Positions 5,530 through 12,212 of a stretch of 12,212 bases of DNA are shown piece by piece. Numbering within the stretch: the first letter of the stretch is position 1; each line of letters starts with the position of its first letter. Below the pieces are notes generated by a model that worked only from the letters and a program-made list of their open reading frames with translations, did not search any database and was not told where the DNA came from. Source of the DNA: Bacteroidota bacterium (GTDB taxonomy: Bacteria; Bacteroidota; Bacteroidia; Chitinophagales; Chitinophagaceae); contig JAEYUA010000044.1 in the NCBI GenBank assembly GCA_023433755.1, positions 1-12,212 of the forward strand, written 5' to 3'. Both the position numbers and the translations under genes were made by a program.

Positions 5530-6993
5530 ATGCACCAGTTGAAAAATATCAAATGGCTACCGATGCTAATGGTACTGACCATTGCAGCCATCGCTGCCTT
5601 CCAGTATTACTGGCTGGAAAAAGCATTTGACCGGGAGAAACGTACGCTTGAAAGACAGACCAATATGTTGTTTCGCGAAACGGTGGGACAACTGCAGGCA
5701 TCCAAACTGCGGATCGACCAGGTGCAGGATAGCGTAAAATCTTCCGGCCGAATTGTATTAAATGTGGATACCAACACAAGGCCCGGCAACAGGGCCATGA
5801 ACCAGAAACTGGTTTCCATGATGAATGTGATGGTGCAGAAGTATAAGGATTCCGGCCGCACATCCATTTTGCGTGATTCAACCGGTACCTATATCTTCAG
5901 GGATGCGGGCAGGATGGATACTTTACGCATAGCCAACCGTCGTTTGCCTGGTGGCCGCCGCGACCGGCTCGTTCAGTTTTTGTTTGATGTGGATTCCATG
6001 CAGGATTCTATTAAGGTAAAAGAATTGCAGGCTGCTTATGCAAAAAGGCTGGATGAACAGAACCTGGATGTTCCCTTTTCCATCAGCCGGGTAACTACAA
6101 GAGAAACCAGGGAGCCTGTGTTCAATGAAGTAACGCTTGGCTTTCAAACTCCAATTACCTACCGTGTCGACCTGGGCAATACCACTGGCTTCCTATTAAA
6201 AAGAATTGCAGCACCCATTTTGTTTTCCCTGTTTCTTGTAGGTTTTACCCTTCTTTCCTTTTCCATTCTTTACCGCAACCTGATGAAACAACGCAGGCTT
6301 GCTGATATCAAAAATGAATTCATCAGTAATATCACACACGAACTGAAAACACCCATTGCCACCGTTAGTGTGGCCATCGAAGCATTAAGAAGTTTCAATG
6401 CCACCATGGACCCCGCCCGTACAAAAGAATATCTTGATATTTCAGCCAATGAGCTCCAACGGTTATCCCTGCTGGTTGACAAAGTGCTCAAGCTTTCCAT
6501 GTTCGAGAAAAAAGAGATCGAGCTCAAATATGAAAGCCTGGATATGAAGGAAATGGTAAAGGAAGTGACCTCCTCCATGAGATTGCAATTTGAAAAACAT
6601 CAGGCAACGGTGAATATCAACGCTGATGATGATACCTTAATGCAAGGCGACAGGCTGCACCTTGTGAGTGTGATCTTTAACCTGCTTGACAACGCTCTCA
6701 AATACAGCAGCGGCCAGCCACAGATAAATATCGACATCCGCAAACAGCAAAACAGGATGGTGCTGAGTATTGCCGATTCAGGTATTGGCATTCCTTCCGA
6801 ATATCACCAGAAAGTGTTTGAAAAGTTTTTCCGGGTTCCTACCGGAAACCTGCATAATGCAAAAGGTTATGGCTTGGGCCTTAGTTATGTGGCGCATGTG
6901 ATCAACCGCCACAAAGGTTCCATTAAGGTGGAATCAGTTGAGGGAGATGGCAGTAAATTTATTGTAAACCTGCCTTTGCAGGAAGCAGCTTAA
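5530..6993 (+). CDS. Membrane-bound sensor histidine kinase
   Basis: This is a 487-aa inner-membrane histidine kinase. Membrane segment 1 spans about residues 8-27 and segment 2 about 226-248. They enclose a sensor region of roughly 200 residues that I cannot match to a known domain. The catalytic core is complete. The H-box is FISNITHELKTPIATV with the phospho-accepting His270, the N-box is NLLDNALKYS (384-393), the G1 box is DSGIGIP (416-422), the F region is KVFEKFF, and the G2 box is KGYGLGLS (445-452). Both the H-box and the layout resemble Bacteroidota RprX-type kinases. It should phosphorylate the regulator encoded 9 nt downstream. The start follows a -7 box by only 5 nt, and no Shine-Dalgarno sequence is visible. 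Confidence 0.95.
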   Translation: MHQLKNIKWLPMLMVLTIAAIAAFQYYWLEKAFDREKRTLERQTNMLFRETVGQLQASKLRIDQVQDSVKSSGRIVLNVDTNTRPGNRAMNQKLVSMMNVMVQKYKDSGRTSILRDSTGTYIFRDAGRMDTLRIANRRLPGGRRDRLVQFLFDVDSMQDSIKVKELQAAYAKRLDEQNLDVPFSISRVTTRETREPVFNEVTLGFQTPITYRVDLGNTTGFLLKRIAAPILFSLFLVGFTLLSFSILYRNLMKQRRLADIKNEFISNITHELKTPIATVSVAIEALRSFNATMDPARTKEYLDISANELQRLSLLVDKVLKLSMFEKKEIELKYESLDMKEMVKEVTSSMRLQFEKHQATVNINADDDTLMQGDRLHLVSVIFNLLDNALKYSSGQPQINIDIRKQQNRMVLSIADSGIGIPSEYHQKVFEKFFRVPTGNLHNAKGYGLGLSYVAHVINRHKGSIKVESVEGDGSKFIVNLPLQEAA

Positions 6994-7002
6994 ATCTTCT
7001 TT

Positions 7003-7686
7003 ATGGCACATGCGAAAATTCTTTATGTAGAAGACGAGATCTTTCTCGCCAAGATCGTAAGCGAAACCCTCCAGGGTAAAGGTTACGATGTGGTGCTGGA
7101 AAGTGATGGCGGCAGGGCGCTTGCGGTTTTCGAAGCTGAAAAGCCAGATGTATGCCTGCTGGATATCATGCTGCCTAACAAGGATGGTTTTGCTATTGCA
7201 GATGAGATCAGGGAACGCAATGCGGAAGTACCGATCATTTTCCTGAGTGCCAAATCACAATCAAGCGACGTGGTGAATGGCTTCAGGCTCGGCGCCAATG
7301 ATTATATACGCAAACCATTCAGCATTGAAGAACTGATCGCACGCATTGAAAATGTTTTAAAAAATAAGGCAGACAGTCCTGCTGAAGCCGAAGAGGTATC
7401 TATTGGCCAGTACCGTTTTAATATTAAAAGACAAACTCTCATTCACCCCGGGGAAGCTAAAAAACTCAGCTACCGGGAAAGTGAATTACTCCGTCTTCTT
7501 TACAACAACCGCGATAAGATTGTAGAACGCAGTGAGATCCTGACCCTGCTCTGGGGCAGCGATTCATTTTTCAACAGCCGGAACCTGGATGTTTACATCA
7601 CCAAGCTGAGAGGCTATCTCAAGCTGGACCCAAAGATCGAGATCATCACCATCAAAGGCATCGGCTACCGGTTCGTCATGAATTAG
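7003..7686 (+). CDS. OmpR/PhoB-type response regulator
   Basis: This is a 227-aa DNA-binding response regulator. The receiver domain (about residues 4-120) has all the key residues: acidic pocket E10-D11, phospho-acceptor D54 in LLDIMLP, S82 in FLSAKS and K104 in RKPFS. The C-terminal winged helix (about 132-226) shows YRESELLRLLYNN, the recognition-helix stretch RNLDVYITKLRGYL, and the wing IKGIGYRFVMN. It is the cognate partner of the upstream kinase, with which it surely shares a transcript. The likely targets are its own operon and the divergent GLPGLI gene, through the inverted repeat at 5439-5478. OmpR-type proteins more often use direct repeats, so that link is only inferred. Confidence 0.95.
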   Translation: MAHAKILYVEDEIFLAKIVSETLQGKGYDVVLESDGGRALAVFEAEKPDVCLLDIMLPNKDGFAIADEIRERNAEVPIIFLSAKSQSSDVVNGFRLGANDYIRKPFSIEELIARIENVLKNKADSPAEAEEVSIGQYRFNIKRQTLIHPGEAKKLSYRESELLRLLYNNRDKIVERSEILTLLWGSDSFFNSRNLDVYITKLRGYLKLDPKIEIITIKGIGYRFVMN

Positions 7687-7691
7687 AGCAG

Positions 7692-7704
7692 CCTGTGGCA
7701 CAGG
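7692..7704. repeat. 13-nt perfect palindrome after the response regulator
   Basis: CCTGTGGCACAGG is symmetrical about its central G and is followed by five Ts. The stem can be only 4-5 bp once a loop is allowed, so as a terminator it would be weak. It could instead be an operator or an attenuator before the AsmA-like gene, whose ATG lies 17 nt further on. Confidence 0.4.
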
Positions 7705-7721
7705 TTTTTCTTCCATCATGC

Positions 7722-9407
7722 ATGGGCTTAAGAGACAGGATCAGGAAAAACAAGAAAGCTGTTTTGATTACAGCAGGAATACTGCTTGCCATCTTCCTGT
7801 TCTTCCTTGTATTTGTAGACCGGCTCGTTGAGCCCATCCTCCGCAACCGGCTGCATACACTGATCATCAAAGGTTCTGACAGCCTTTATACCTACCAGCT
7901 CGGTAATCTCAAGGCCAATTTTTTTGGAGGCAACGTTGAGGTTGAAAATCTACAGATACGGATCGACAGTAGCAGGTATCATGAACTTCACCGAAAAAAT
8001 GCATTACCCGCACTTACCATGCAACTAACCCTGGATAAGGGACAGTTCAGGGGAATCAGCGTTGTGGCCTTGCTCTTTGGTAAAAAAGTGCGCATACAGG
8101 AAATCCTATCGCGTGCTGCCGACCTGAAAATCTCAAGGCATGTTCAACTTGAAAGGGATCAACAGTTTGATAAACCTTTATGGAAATCCATTCAGCCCGA
8201 TATTGAAGGCATTTACGTGGAACGCATTAAACTTGATGGCATCAAACTCCTGTACCGGAACGCAGATACTTCCGAATCGGTGAAACTTCAGTTCGACCGC
8301 TGCGACGCACTATTTGAAGATATAGCGATTGATAGTACCGCTGCTGCCGATACTAACCGCATTGGTTTCACACGCGACATATTAATGAAGTTCCATGACC
8401 TCAAATTCCGCACGCAGGATTCCACCTATAAAATGAAAGCGGAATGGATCACCTATTCTTCAAGGGATAAAAGTTTCGAGGTAGATAGTTTCAAACTGCA
8501 GCCCACGCTGGAGAAAGATAGTTTTTACAAGGCTTTCCCTGTGCAGCAAAGCCTTTATTATATTGAATTTGTAAAAGCCCGCTTCCATAACCTGCACCTC
8601 GACCGATTTCTGCACAGCAATATGATTGAAGCAGACAGCATATTTTTTGTGAGACCACAGATCGAAGTCTATAATGATAAATCAATGCCACCTGCTTTTG
8701 TTTCCAAAGTGGGCAAGTATCCGCATCAGAAACTGCTTAAAGCAAATGAGGGCATTCATATTGGGAAGATTGGTTTCACCCATGGTGATATAGAGTACAG
8801 GGAAAAGAATGAAAAAACCATGAAGGAGGGCAGGATATTCTTCAATGATCTTTCCTTCGAGGCCACCAATGTCACTAATATTACTTCCGTGATCAAAAAG
8901 AACCCGGTTTGTAAAGCAAGCGTTACGGGCAATATCCTGGGCGCAGGCAGGCTGAATGTAGATTTCCGCTTTTTCCTTGATTCACTCGAAGGTCAGTATG
9001 AAGCCAGTGGCTGGGTGAAGAACCTGGGCGCGGCGCAACTGAATCCCCTGGCCATTCCACTTGCCAACGCGCAAATCAATTCCTTCAATATTCAAGAACT
9101 CAATTTTTTTGTTAGGGGAGAAGATTTTGAAGCAAGATCGGATGTGAGAATGTTATACAATAATTTGTCTGTAACCCTGAGAAAAACGGATGATGAAACC
9201 GGGCAAACCTCCGTGAAAAAATTCATTACTAAGATCCTCAACAAATTTGTGTTGTATCCCGACAATCCCGGAGCTGACGGGGTGGAAAGAACCGCTTCGG
9301 ACTCGCGTGTGCTGCGACTTACCAGCCAGTCATTTTTCGCACTGTTCTGGAAGTCCATCTTCGCAGGCATGCAGGATATCATGATGAAGTCGGGCAGGTA
9401 TAGCTGA
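7722..9407 (+). CDS. Membrane-anchored AsmA-like protein
   Basis: This encodes a 561-aa protein with one N-terminal membrane anchor (about residues 13-33, after the basic stretch MGLRDRIRKNKKA) and a large periplasmic part. Long runs of alternating hydrophobic beta-strand patterns, for example YQLGNLKANFFGGNVEVENL and FHNLHLDRFLHSNMIEADSI, together with a hydrophobic C-terminus (SFFALFWKSIFAGMQ), resemble the AsmA/DUF748 group, whose members bridge the envelope and help move lipids or assemble the outer membrane. The family assignment is from pattern only. The start is taken at ATG 7722. A GTG at 7695 would add nine residues but lies inside the palindrome. The gene follows the response regulator by 35 nt with no promoter box seen, so it may be the third gene of the operon. 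Confidence 0.75.
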   Translation: MGLRDRIRKNKKAVLITAGILLAIFLFFLVFVDRLVEPILRNRLHTLIIKGSDSLYTYQLGNLKANFFGGNVEVENLQIRIDSSRYHELHRKNALPALTMQLTLDKGQFRGISVVALLFGKKVRIQEILSRAADLKISRHVQLERDQQFDKPLWKSIQPDIEGIYVERIKLDGIKLLYRNADTSESVKLQFDRCDALFEDIAIDSTAAADTNRIGFTRDILMKFHDLKFRTQDSTYKMKAEWITYSSRDKSFEVDSFKLQPTLEKDSFYKAFPVQQSLYYIEFVKARFHNLHLDRFLHSNMIEADSIFFVRPQIEVYNDKSMPPAFVSKVGKYPHQKLLKANEGIHIGKIGFTHGDIEYREKNEKTMKEGRIFFNDLSFEATNVTNITSVIKKNPVCKASVTGNILGAGRLNVDFRFFLDSLEGQYEASGWVKNLGAAQLNPLAIPLANAQINSFNIQELNFFVRGEDFEARSDVRMLYNNLSVTLRKTDDETGQTSVKKFITKILNKFVLYPDNPGADGVERTASDSRVLRLTSQSFFALFWKSIFAGMQDIMMKSGRYS

Positions 9408-9408
9408 A

Positions 9409-9429
9409 GGCTTATGGCCTTTGGCTGCA
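9409..9429 (+). repeat. Weak heptad array (GGCNNNN, three units)
   Basis: GGCTTAT, GGCCTTT and GGCTGCA follow at a 7-nt period and start directly after the stop codon of the AsmA-like gene, as the stronger arrays do after their genes. Three degenerate units could be chance. The same bases give a 5-bp AAGGC/GCCTT hairpin without a T-tract. Confidence 0.35.
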
Positions 9430-9483
9430 ATCTCGTTTGCATCCATTGTTTCAATAACTCCCTTATCTTGAATGATTAGTTTT

Positions 9484-9491
9484 TACTTTTG
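9484..9491 (+). promoter_or_regulatory. -7 box for the GlcNAc-6-P deacetylase gene
   Basis: TACTTTTG fits TAnnTTTG exactly and ends 5 nt before the ATG at 9497. The nearest upstream TTG (9468-9470) is only 13 nt away, too close for a standard -33 element. Confidence 0.55.
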
Positions 9492-9496
9492 ACTTC

Positions 9497-10582
9497 ATGC
9501 AATGGATCGTTGCTTCTAAAATCTTCACCGGTGAAAAATGGCTCCATGATCATGCAGTAGGTATTGAAAATGGAAAAATCCTTTCTGTTGTACCATTCGC
9601 TGATCAACAGAACATGGAATTTTACACAAACCGCCTGCTCGTTCCAGCATTCATCGACGTGCAGGTATATGGCGCGGCCGGAAAGTTATTTTCCGTGTTC
9701 CCTGAGGCAGCCACTCTTTCATTGATGAATGATGAATTCAGTAAAGAGGGCACCATTCTTTTCCAACCCACAGCAGCAACCAACTCTTTTGAGGTCTTTA
9801 AAAAATGTATTGATGCGGTAAGGGATTACTGGTTGCAGGGAGGCAGGGGGGTGCATGGCCTGCATCTCGAAGGGCCCTGGATTCATCCCGAAAAAAGAGG
9901 TGCGCATGTAAAAGAGCATATTATGCAGCCTCAAATTAAAGAGGTTATTGAATTACTTGATTACGGTAAAGAGGTGATCACCATGATCACCCTTGCTCCT
10001 GAGCTATGCAGCAAAGAAGTGATCAGCCTTATTCGATCAAGGGGGGTCGTGATTTCAGCGGGACATAGCATGGCAACTTACGCGCAGGCGATGGAAGGAT
10101 TTGATAACGGGATTACGGCAGTCACCCACCTGTTCAATGCCATGACGCCGCTGCATCACCGCGAACCCGGGCTGGCGGCCGCCGCCCTGCTGCATCCACA
10201 GGTAAAGGCCAGCATCATTCCGGATGGCCATCATGTGGATTATGCCATGATCACCCTTGCGAAGAAATTGATGCATGACCGGTTGTTTGCTATTACCGAT
10301 GCTGTAACAGATACGGACAGTGGTCCGTACCGGCATGTAAAAGCAGGTGATAAATATGAATGTAATGGGGTATTGAGCGGATCAGCTTTAAGCATGCACC
10401 AGGCCATGAAAAACCTGGTGCATCAAGCAGGTATTCCCTTGCAGGAAGCACTGGTGATGTGCAGCCTTACCCCTGCGCAGGCAATGGGTTGCGATCATTT
10501 ATATGGCCGCATAGCACCCGGGTATAACAGCGCCATGTTATTATTGGATGAAAATCTTTCGCTGGTAAAACTGTTTACCTGA
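9497..10582 (+). CDS. nagA: N-acetylglucosamine-6-phosphate deacetylase
   Basis: This is a 361-aa cytoplasmic amidohydrolase that removes acetate from N-acetylglucosamine-6-phosphate, giving glucosamine-6-phosphate for glycolysis or cell-wall recycling. The family signature is complete: FIDVQVYG (residues 52-59, with Gln56 where many homologues have metal-binding His), HLEGPWIHPEKRGAH with metal ligand Glu125, SAGHS with His190, THLFNAM with His211, PDGHH (243-246 region), and catalytic Asp268 in ITDAV. SGSALSM and LTPAQAMG near the end are also typical. The Gln at position 56 matches single-metal forms such as the E. coli enzyme. The length is slightly under the usual 380 residues, and the N-terminal beta-sandwich is short. 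No nagB or sugar transporter lies nearby, and it has its own -7 box. Its 3' end overlaps the convergent gene by 8 nt. Confidence 0.93.
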   Translation: MQWIVASKIFTGEKWLHDHAVGIENGKILSVVPFADQQNMEFYTNRLLVPAFIDVQVYGAAGKLFSVFPEAATLSLMNDEFSKEGTILFQPTAATNSFEVFKKCIDAVRDYWLQGGRGVHGLHLEGPWIHPEKRGAHVKEHIMQPQIKEVIELLDYGKEVITMITLAPELCSKEVISLIRSRGVVISAGHSMATYAQAMEGFDNGITAVTHLFNAMTPLHHREPGLAAAALLHPQVKASIIPDGHHVDYAMITLAKKLMHDRLFAITDAVTDTDSGPYRHVKAGDKYECNGVLSGSALSMHQAMKNLVHQAGIPLQEALVMCSLTPAQAMGCDHLYGRIAPGYNSAMLLLDENLSLVKLFT

Positions 10583-10910
10583 TCACGGTAACTGCCTGTG
10601 ACTTACGGCGCCTTGCTGACTCCAGGAACCAGGTAATGGTAAACGTTGGAATGATATCCGTTCCGGGCAGTAATTCTTCCAGGAAGGCAAAACCACCGCC
10701 AAAGACACCTTTCACGCCGCCAAATGTGCGCATGTAAATGAGTGCCGAAGCTGGTGCCCACAAAAGGTCGAATACTTCTCCGAAAACAGGAATGGCAAAG
10801 CTGGCATAACCCAGGAGGTCCATAGCAATACAGAAAGAAAGCGATGGAAGAGGTTTCTGCTTTACGGGTTCGTAGTGAGCGGTTTGTTTTTTGAAAAAAA
10901 GTCTTTTCAA
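10575..10910 (-). CDS. Small membrane protein of unknown function, start uncertain
   Basis: The conserved-looking part is a frame of about 111 residues with hydrophobic stretches (LSFCIAMDLLGYASFAIPVF, about 24-43, and LLWAPASALIYMRTFGGV, about 49-66) and a Gly-rich part followed by LEELLPGTDIIPTFTITW. It looks like a two- or three-helix membrane protein. I recognise no named family. The start is unclear. In this frame there is no nearby ATG. The TTG at 10910 gives MKRLFFKKQ, a reasonable N-terminus, while an ATG at 11093 lies deep inside the divergent DUF72 gene. A neighbouring frame opens with ATG at 10983 and would join this one if the T7 run at 10900-10894 had one T less, which suggests either a sequencing indel or a frameshift. 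The gene is convergent with nagA and overlaps it by 8 nt. Confidence 0.65.
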   Translation of the reverse strand: MKRLFFKKQTAHYEPVKQKPLPSLSFCIAMDLLGYASFAIPVFGEVFDLLWAPASALIYMRTFGGVKGVFGGGFAFLEELLPGTDIIPTFTITWFLESARRRKSQAVTVIR

Positions 10911-11005
10911 ATTTTCGTAGAGCCGCGGTTTTTTCCGCAACCATATTATTGACGAAGAATGATGCCAGCCCGTTGTATGGCATGTTTCTTTAAGAAAACA
11001 TTTGG

Positions 11006-11746
11006 ATGCGCAACCGGGTTCATATCGGCACCTCGGGGTGGAGTTACAAGCACTGGAAAGGCCTGTATTACCCGGAAAAGCTGCCTTCCACACGTTGGCT
11101 CAGTTTCTACGCCGGTGATTTTGATACAACCGAGGTCAATTCAAGTTTTTACAGGATACCTTCCAGCACAACGGTTGAAAAATGGATGGCCCAGGTGCCG
11201 GAACATTTTCGCTTCAGTCCCAAGATGAGCCGCTTTCTTTCCCACATGAAAAAGCTTAATGATCCCGAGGCCTCGCTGGAAAATTTTTTCAGCGTGTTTG
11301 CTCCCATGAAAAAAATGATGGGACCAGTACTGGTGCAGTTGCCACCCTTCCTGGCATTCGATCATGGTAAGGCTTTATATTTTTTCGAGCTGCTGCAAAA
11401 GCAATACAGGGGTTATGAATTTGTGCTGGAGGTGAGACATGATAGCTGGATGCAGGAAGCCAGTCTCTCATTGATGAAGAAATTCCAGGTGGGCCTCGTG
11501 ATCTCTCAGTCAGGAGTTTTCTTTCCTTACAGCGAAAGGATCACAGCGAAAAATATTTACCTGCGCTTTCACGGTCCCGGTGAGTTATATGCCTCAGCTT
11601 ATCCTGACCAGATGCTGGAGTATTTTGCTGAACTGTTTTACAAATGGCTCAGGGAGGGTCATGAGATCTGGGCCTATTTTAATAATGATATTGGCGGCTA
11701 CGCGCCTGAAGATGCCAAAAAACTCATGATGCTGATGGAGCTCTGA
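11006..11746 (+). CDS. DUF72 (YecE-like) family protein
   Basis: This is a 246-aa cytoplasmic TIM-barrel-like protein of the DUF72/YecE family, whose biochemical function is not established. The family landmarks are in the usual order: IGTSGWSYKHW (residues 7-17), TTEVNSSFYRIP (41-52), FRFSPKM (68-74), VLVQLPP (108-114), FVLEVRHDSW (139-148), YLRFHGP (185-191) and AYFNND (223-228). Length and N-terminus fit the family, so the ATG at 11006 is secure. An AACATTTG box (10997-11004) lies directly before the start, one mismatch from TAnnTTTG but perhaps too close to serve. The gene ends 13 nt before a bidirectional terminator. Confidence 0.93.
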   Translation: MRNRVHIGTSGWSYKHWKGLYYPEKLPSTRWLSFYAGDFDTTEVNSSFYRIPSSTTVEKWMAQVPEHFRFSPKMSRFLSHMKKLNDPEASLENFFSVFAPMKKMMGPVLVQLPPFLAFDHGKALYFFELLQKQYRGYEFVLEVRHDSWMQEASLSLMKKFQVGLVISQSGVFFPYSERITAKNIYLRFHGPGELYASAYPDQMLEYFAELFYKWLREGHEIWAYFNNDIGGYAPEDAKKLMMLMEL

Positions 11747-11759
11747 TGATCTTAATGAA

Positions 11760-11784
11760 AAAGCCCCGCTGACTGCGGGGCTTT
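11760..11784. terminator. Bidirectional intrinsic terminator
   Basis: AAAGCCCCGC and GCGGGGCTTT form a perfect 10-bp stem around a TGACT loop, with As on the left and Ts on the right. It lies between the convergent DUF72 gene and the acidic-protein gene and can end both transcripts. Confidence 0.92.
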
Positions 11785-11802
11785 CCAGATTTTGTACTGT
11801 TT

Positions 11803-12126
11803 TCAAAGGTCATCGTCTTCATCGCCTTCATCCTCCGTATCAATCACCAGGTCATCTTCATCAAGGTCTGCTTCATCAATATCTTCTTCCAGTTCCACCT
11901 CAAATTCTTCTTCATCGCCAGATACTTCATCTTCATCCCCTAAAATCAGATCCTCTTCATCTCCATCCTCATCATCATCGTCGTCATCGTCCGGAGCATA
12001 ATTGCCATTCACAGGGTGGGTATCAGTTCCGTGACTATAAGGTTTTTCAATAAAAACGTTGGGAGATATATTTCCATTAATGCCTATCTCTTTGTCCAGG
12101 TTCAATTCGTTCAGTGAAGGTTGCAT
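11803..12126 (-). CDS. Small, highly acidic protein of unknown function
   Basis: This is a 107-aa protein with two parts. Residues 1-45 are ordinary and contain LNELNLDKEIGINGNISPNV and EKPYSHGTDTHPVNG. Residues 46-107 are an acidic tail with 42 Asp or Glu out of 62 positions, including seven Asp in a row (46-52), and no Lys or Arg after residue 28. There is no signal peptide, so it should be cytoplasmic and largely disordered in its tail. Such tails can mimic nucleic acid, bind basic proteins or bind divalent cations, but nothing here decides between these. A -7-like TATTTTG lies about 37 nt upstream and a terminator lies just after the gene, so it is a single-gene unit. The Ser-rich frame on the other strand is its shadow. 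Confidence 0.8.
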   Translation of the reverse strand: MQPSLNELNLDKEIGINGNISPNVFIEKPYSHGTDTHPVNGNYAPDDDDDDDEDGDEEDLILGDEDEVSGDEEEFEVELEEDIDEADLDEDDLVIDTEDEGDEDDDL

Positions 12127-12162
12127 AGCCAGTCTTTAAGGTTAAAAGATAAAATCACGTGC

Positions 12163-12169
12163 CAAAATA
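12163..12169 (-). promoter_or_regulatory. -7-like box for the acidic-protein gene
   Basis: The minus strand reads TATTTTGGCAC, almost identical to TATTTTGGCGC in the promoter at 3827-3837. Both lack one base compared with TAnnTTTG. The nearest TTG upstream is 25 nt away, longer than usual. Confidence 0.4.
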
Positions 12170-12212
12170 CAAAGCCTGATAAAAAATAGAGGTTCAACCA
12201 ATTATAAAAAGG

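Noticed and set aside
9407..9421. Terminator after the AsmA-like gene
   Set aside because: The AAGGC/GCCTT stem is only 5 bp, overlaps the stop codon and has no T-tract. It is better read as part of a weak heptad array.
11792..12001. Ser-rich 69-codon frame on the plus strand
   Set aside because: It is the complement of the Asp/Glu codons of the acidic protein. The minus-strand frame has a proper ATG, an ordinary N-terminal part and a terminator.

Overview
The window looks like a chromosomal segment of a Bacteroidota bacterium, probably a Chitinophagaceae-type organism. The signs are a SusC-like/OMP_b-brl_3 outer-membrane receptor, a GLPGLI-family secreted protein, signal peptides ending in AQ, almost no Shine-Dalgarno sequences, and several TAnnTTTG-type -7 promoter boxes, which are the Bacteroidota sigma signature. 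Base composition and codon use look even across the coding part, and I see no transposase, integrase, phage gene, tRNA, rRNA or CRISPR array.

Layout. Positions 1-540 hold no convincing gene. They carry three copies of a small REP-like hairpin and three arrays of 7-nt units. Positions 541-3360 (+) encode a TonB-dependent-type outer-membrane beta-barrel protein with a Gly/Met-rich loop. Positions 3361-3578 hold two facing heptad arrays and a strong bidirectional terminator. That terminator directly follows the stop of a 57-codon gene on the minus strand (3752-3579). Next come a secreted protein of unknown function (3859-4461, +), a second pair of heptad arrays, and a GLPGLI-family secreted protein (5416-4580, -). 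The GLPGLI gene is divergent from a histidine kinase (5530-6993), which is followed 9 nt later by an OmpR-type response regulator (7003-7686) and then by a membrane-anchored AsmA-like protein (7722-9407). After this come an N-acetylglucosamine-6-phosphate deacetylase (9497-10582, +), a small membrane protein on the minus strand with an ambiguous start (10910-10575), a DUF72 protein (11006-11746, +), a bidirectional terminator, and a very acidic small protein (12126-11803, -).

How the parts may work together. The kinase/regulator pair shares a 113-nt divergent intergenic region with the GLPGLI gene. A 13-nt-arm inverted repeat lies between the two promoters, so the system probably regulates itself and the GLPGLI gene. 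The outer-membrane receptor and the GLPGLI protein both carry Met-rich segments, so an envelope or metal-related response module is possible but unproven.

The least explained signal is in the non-coding DNA. At least seven intergenic arrays of different sequence obey the same 7-nt period. Several sit in facing (inverted) pairs at gene 3' ends, and one array changes sequence class without losing register. A second pattern worth checking is that three genes have a -7 box ending only 5-6 nt before their start codon, which predicts leaderless mRNAs.
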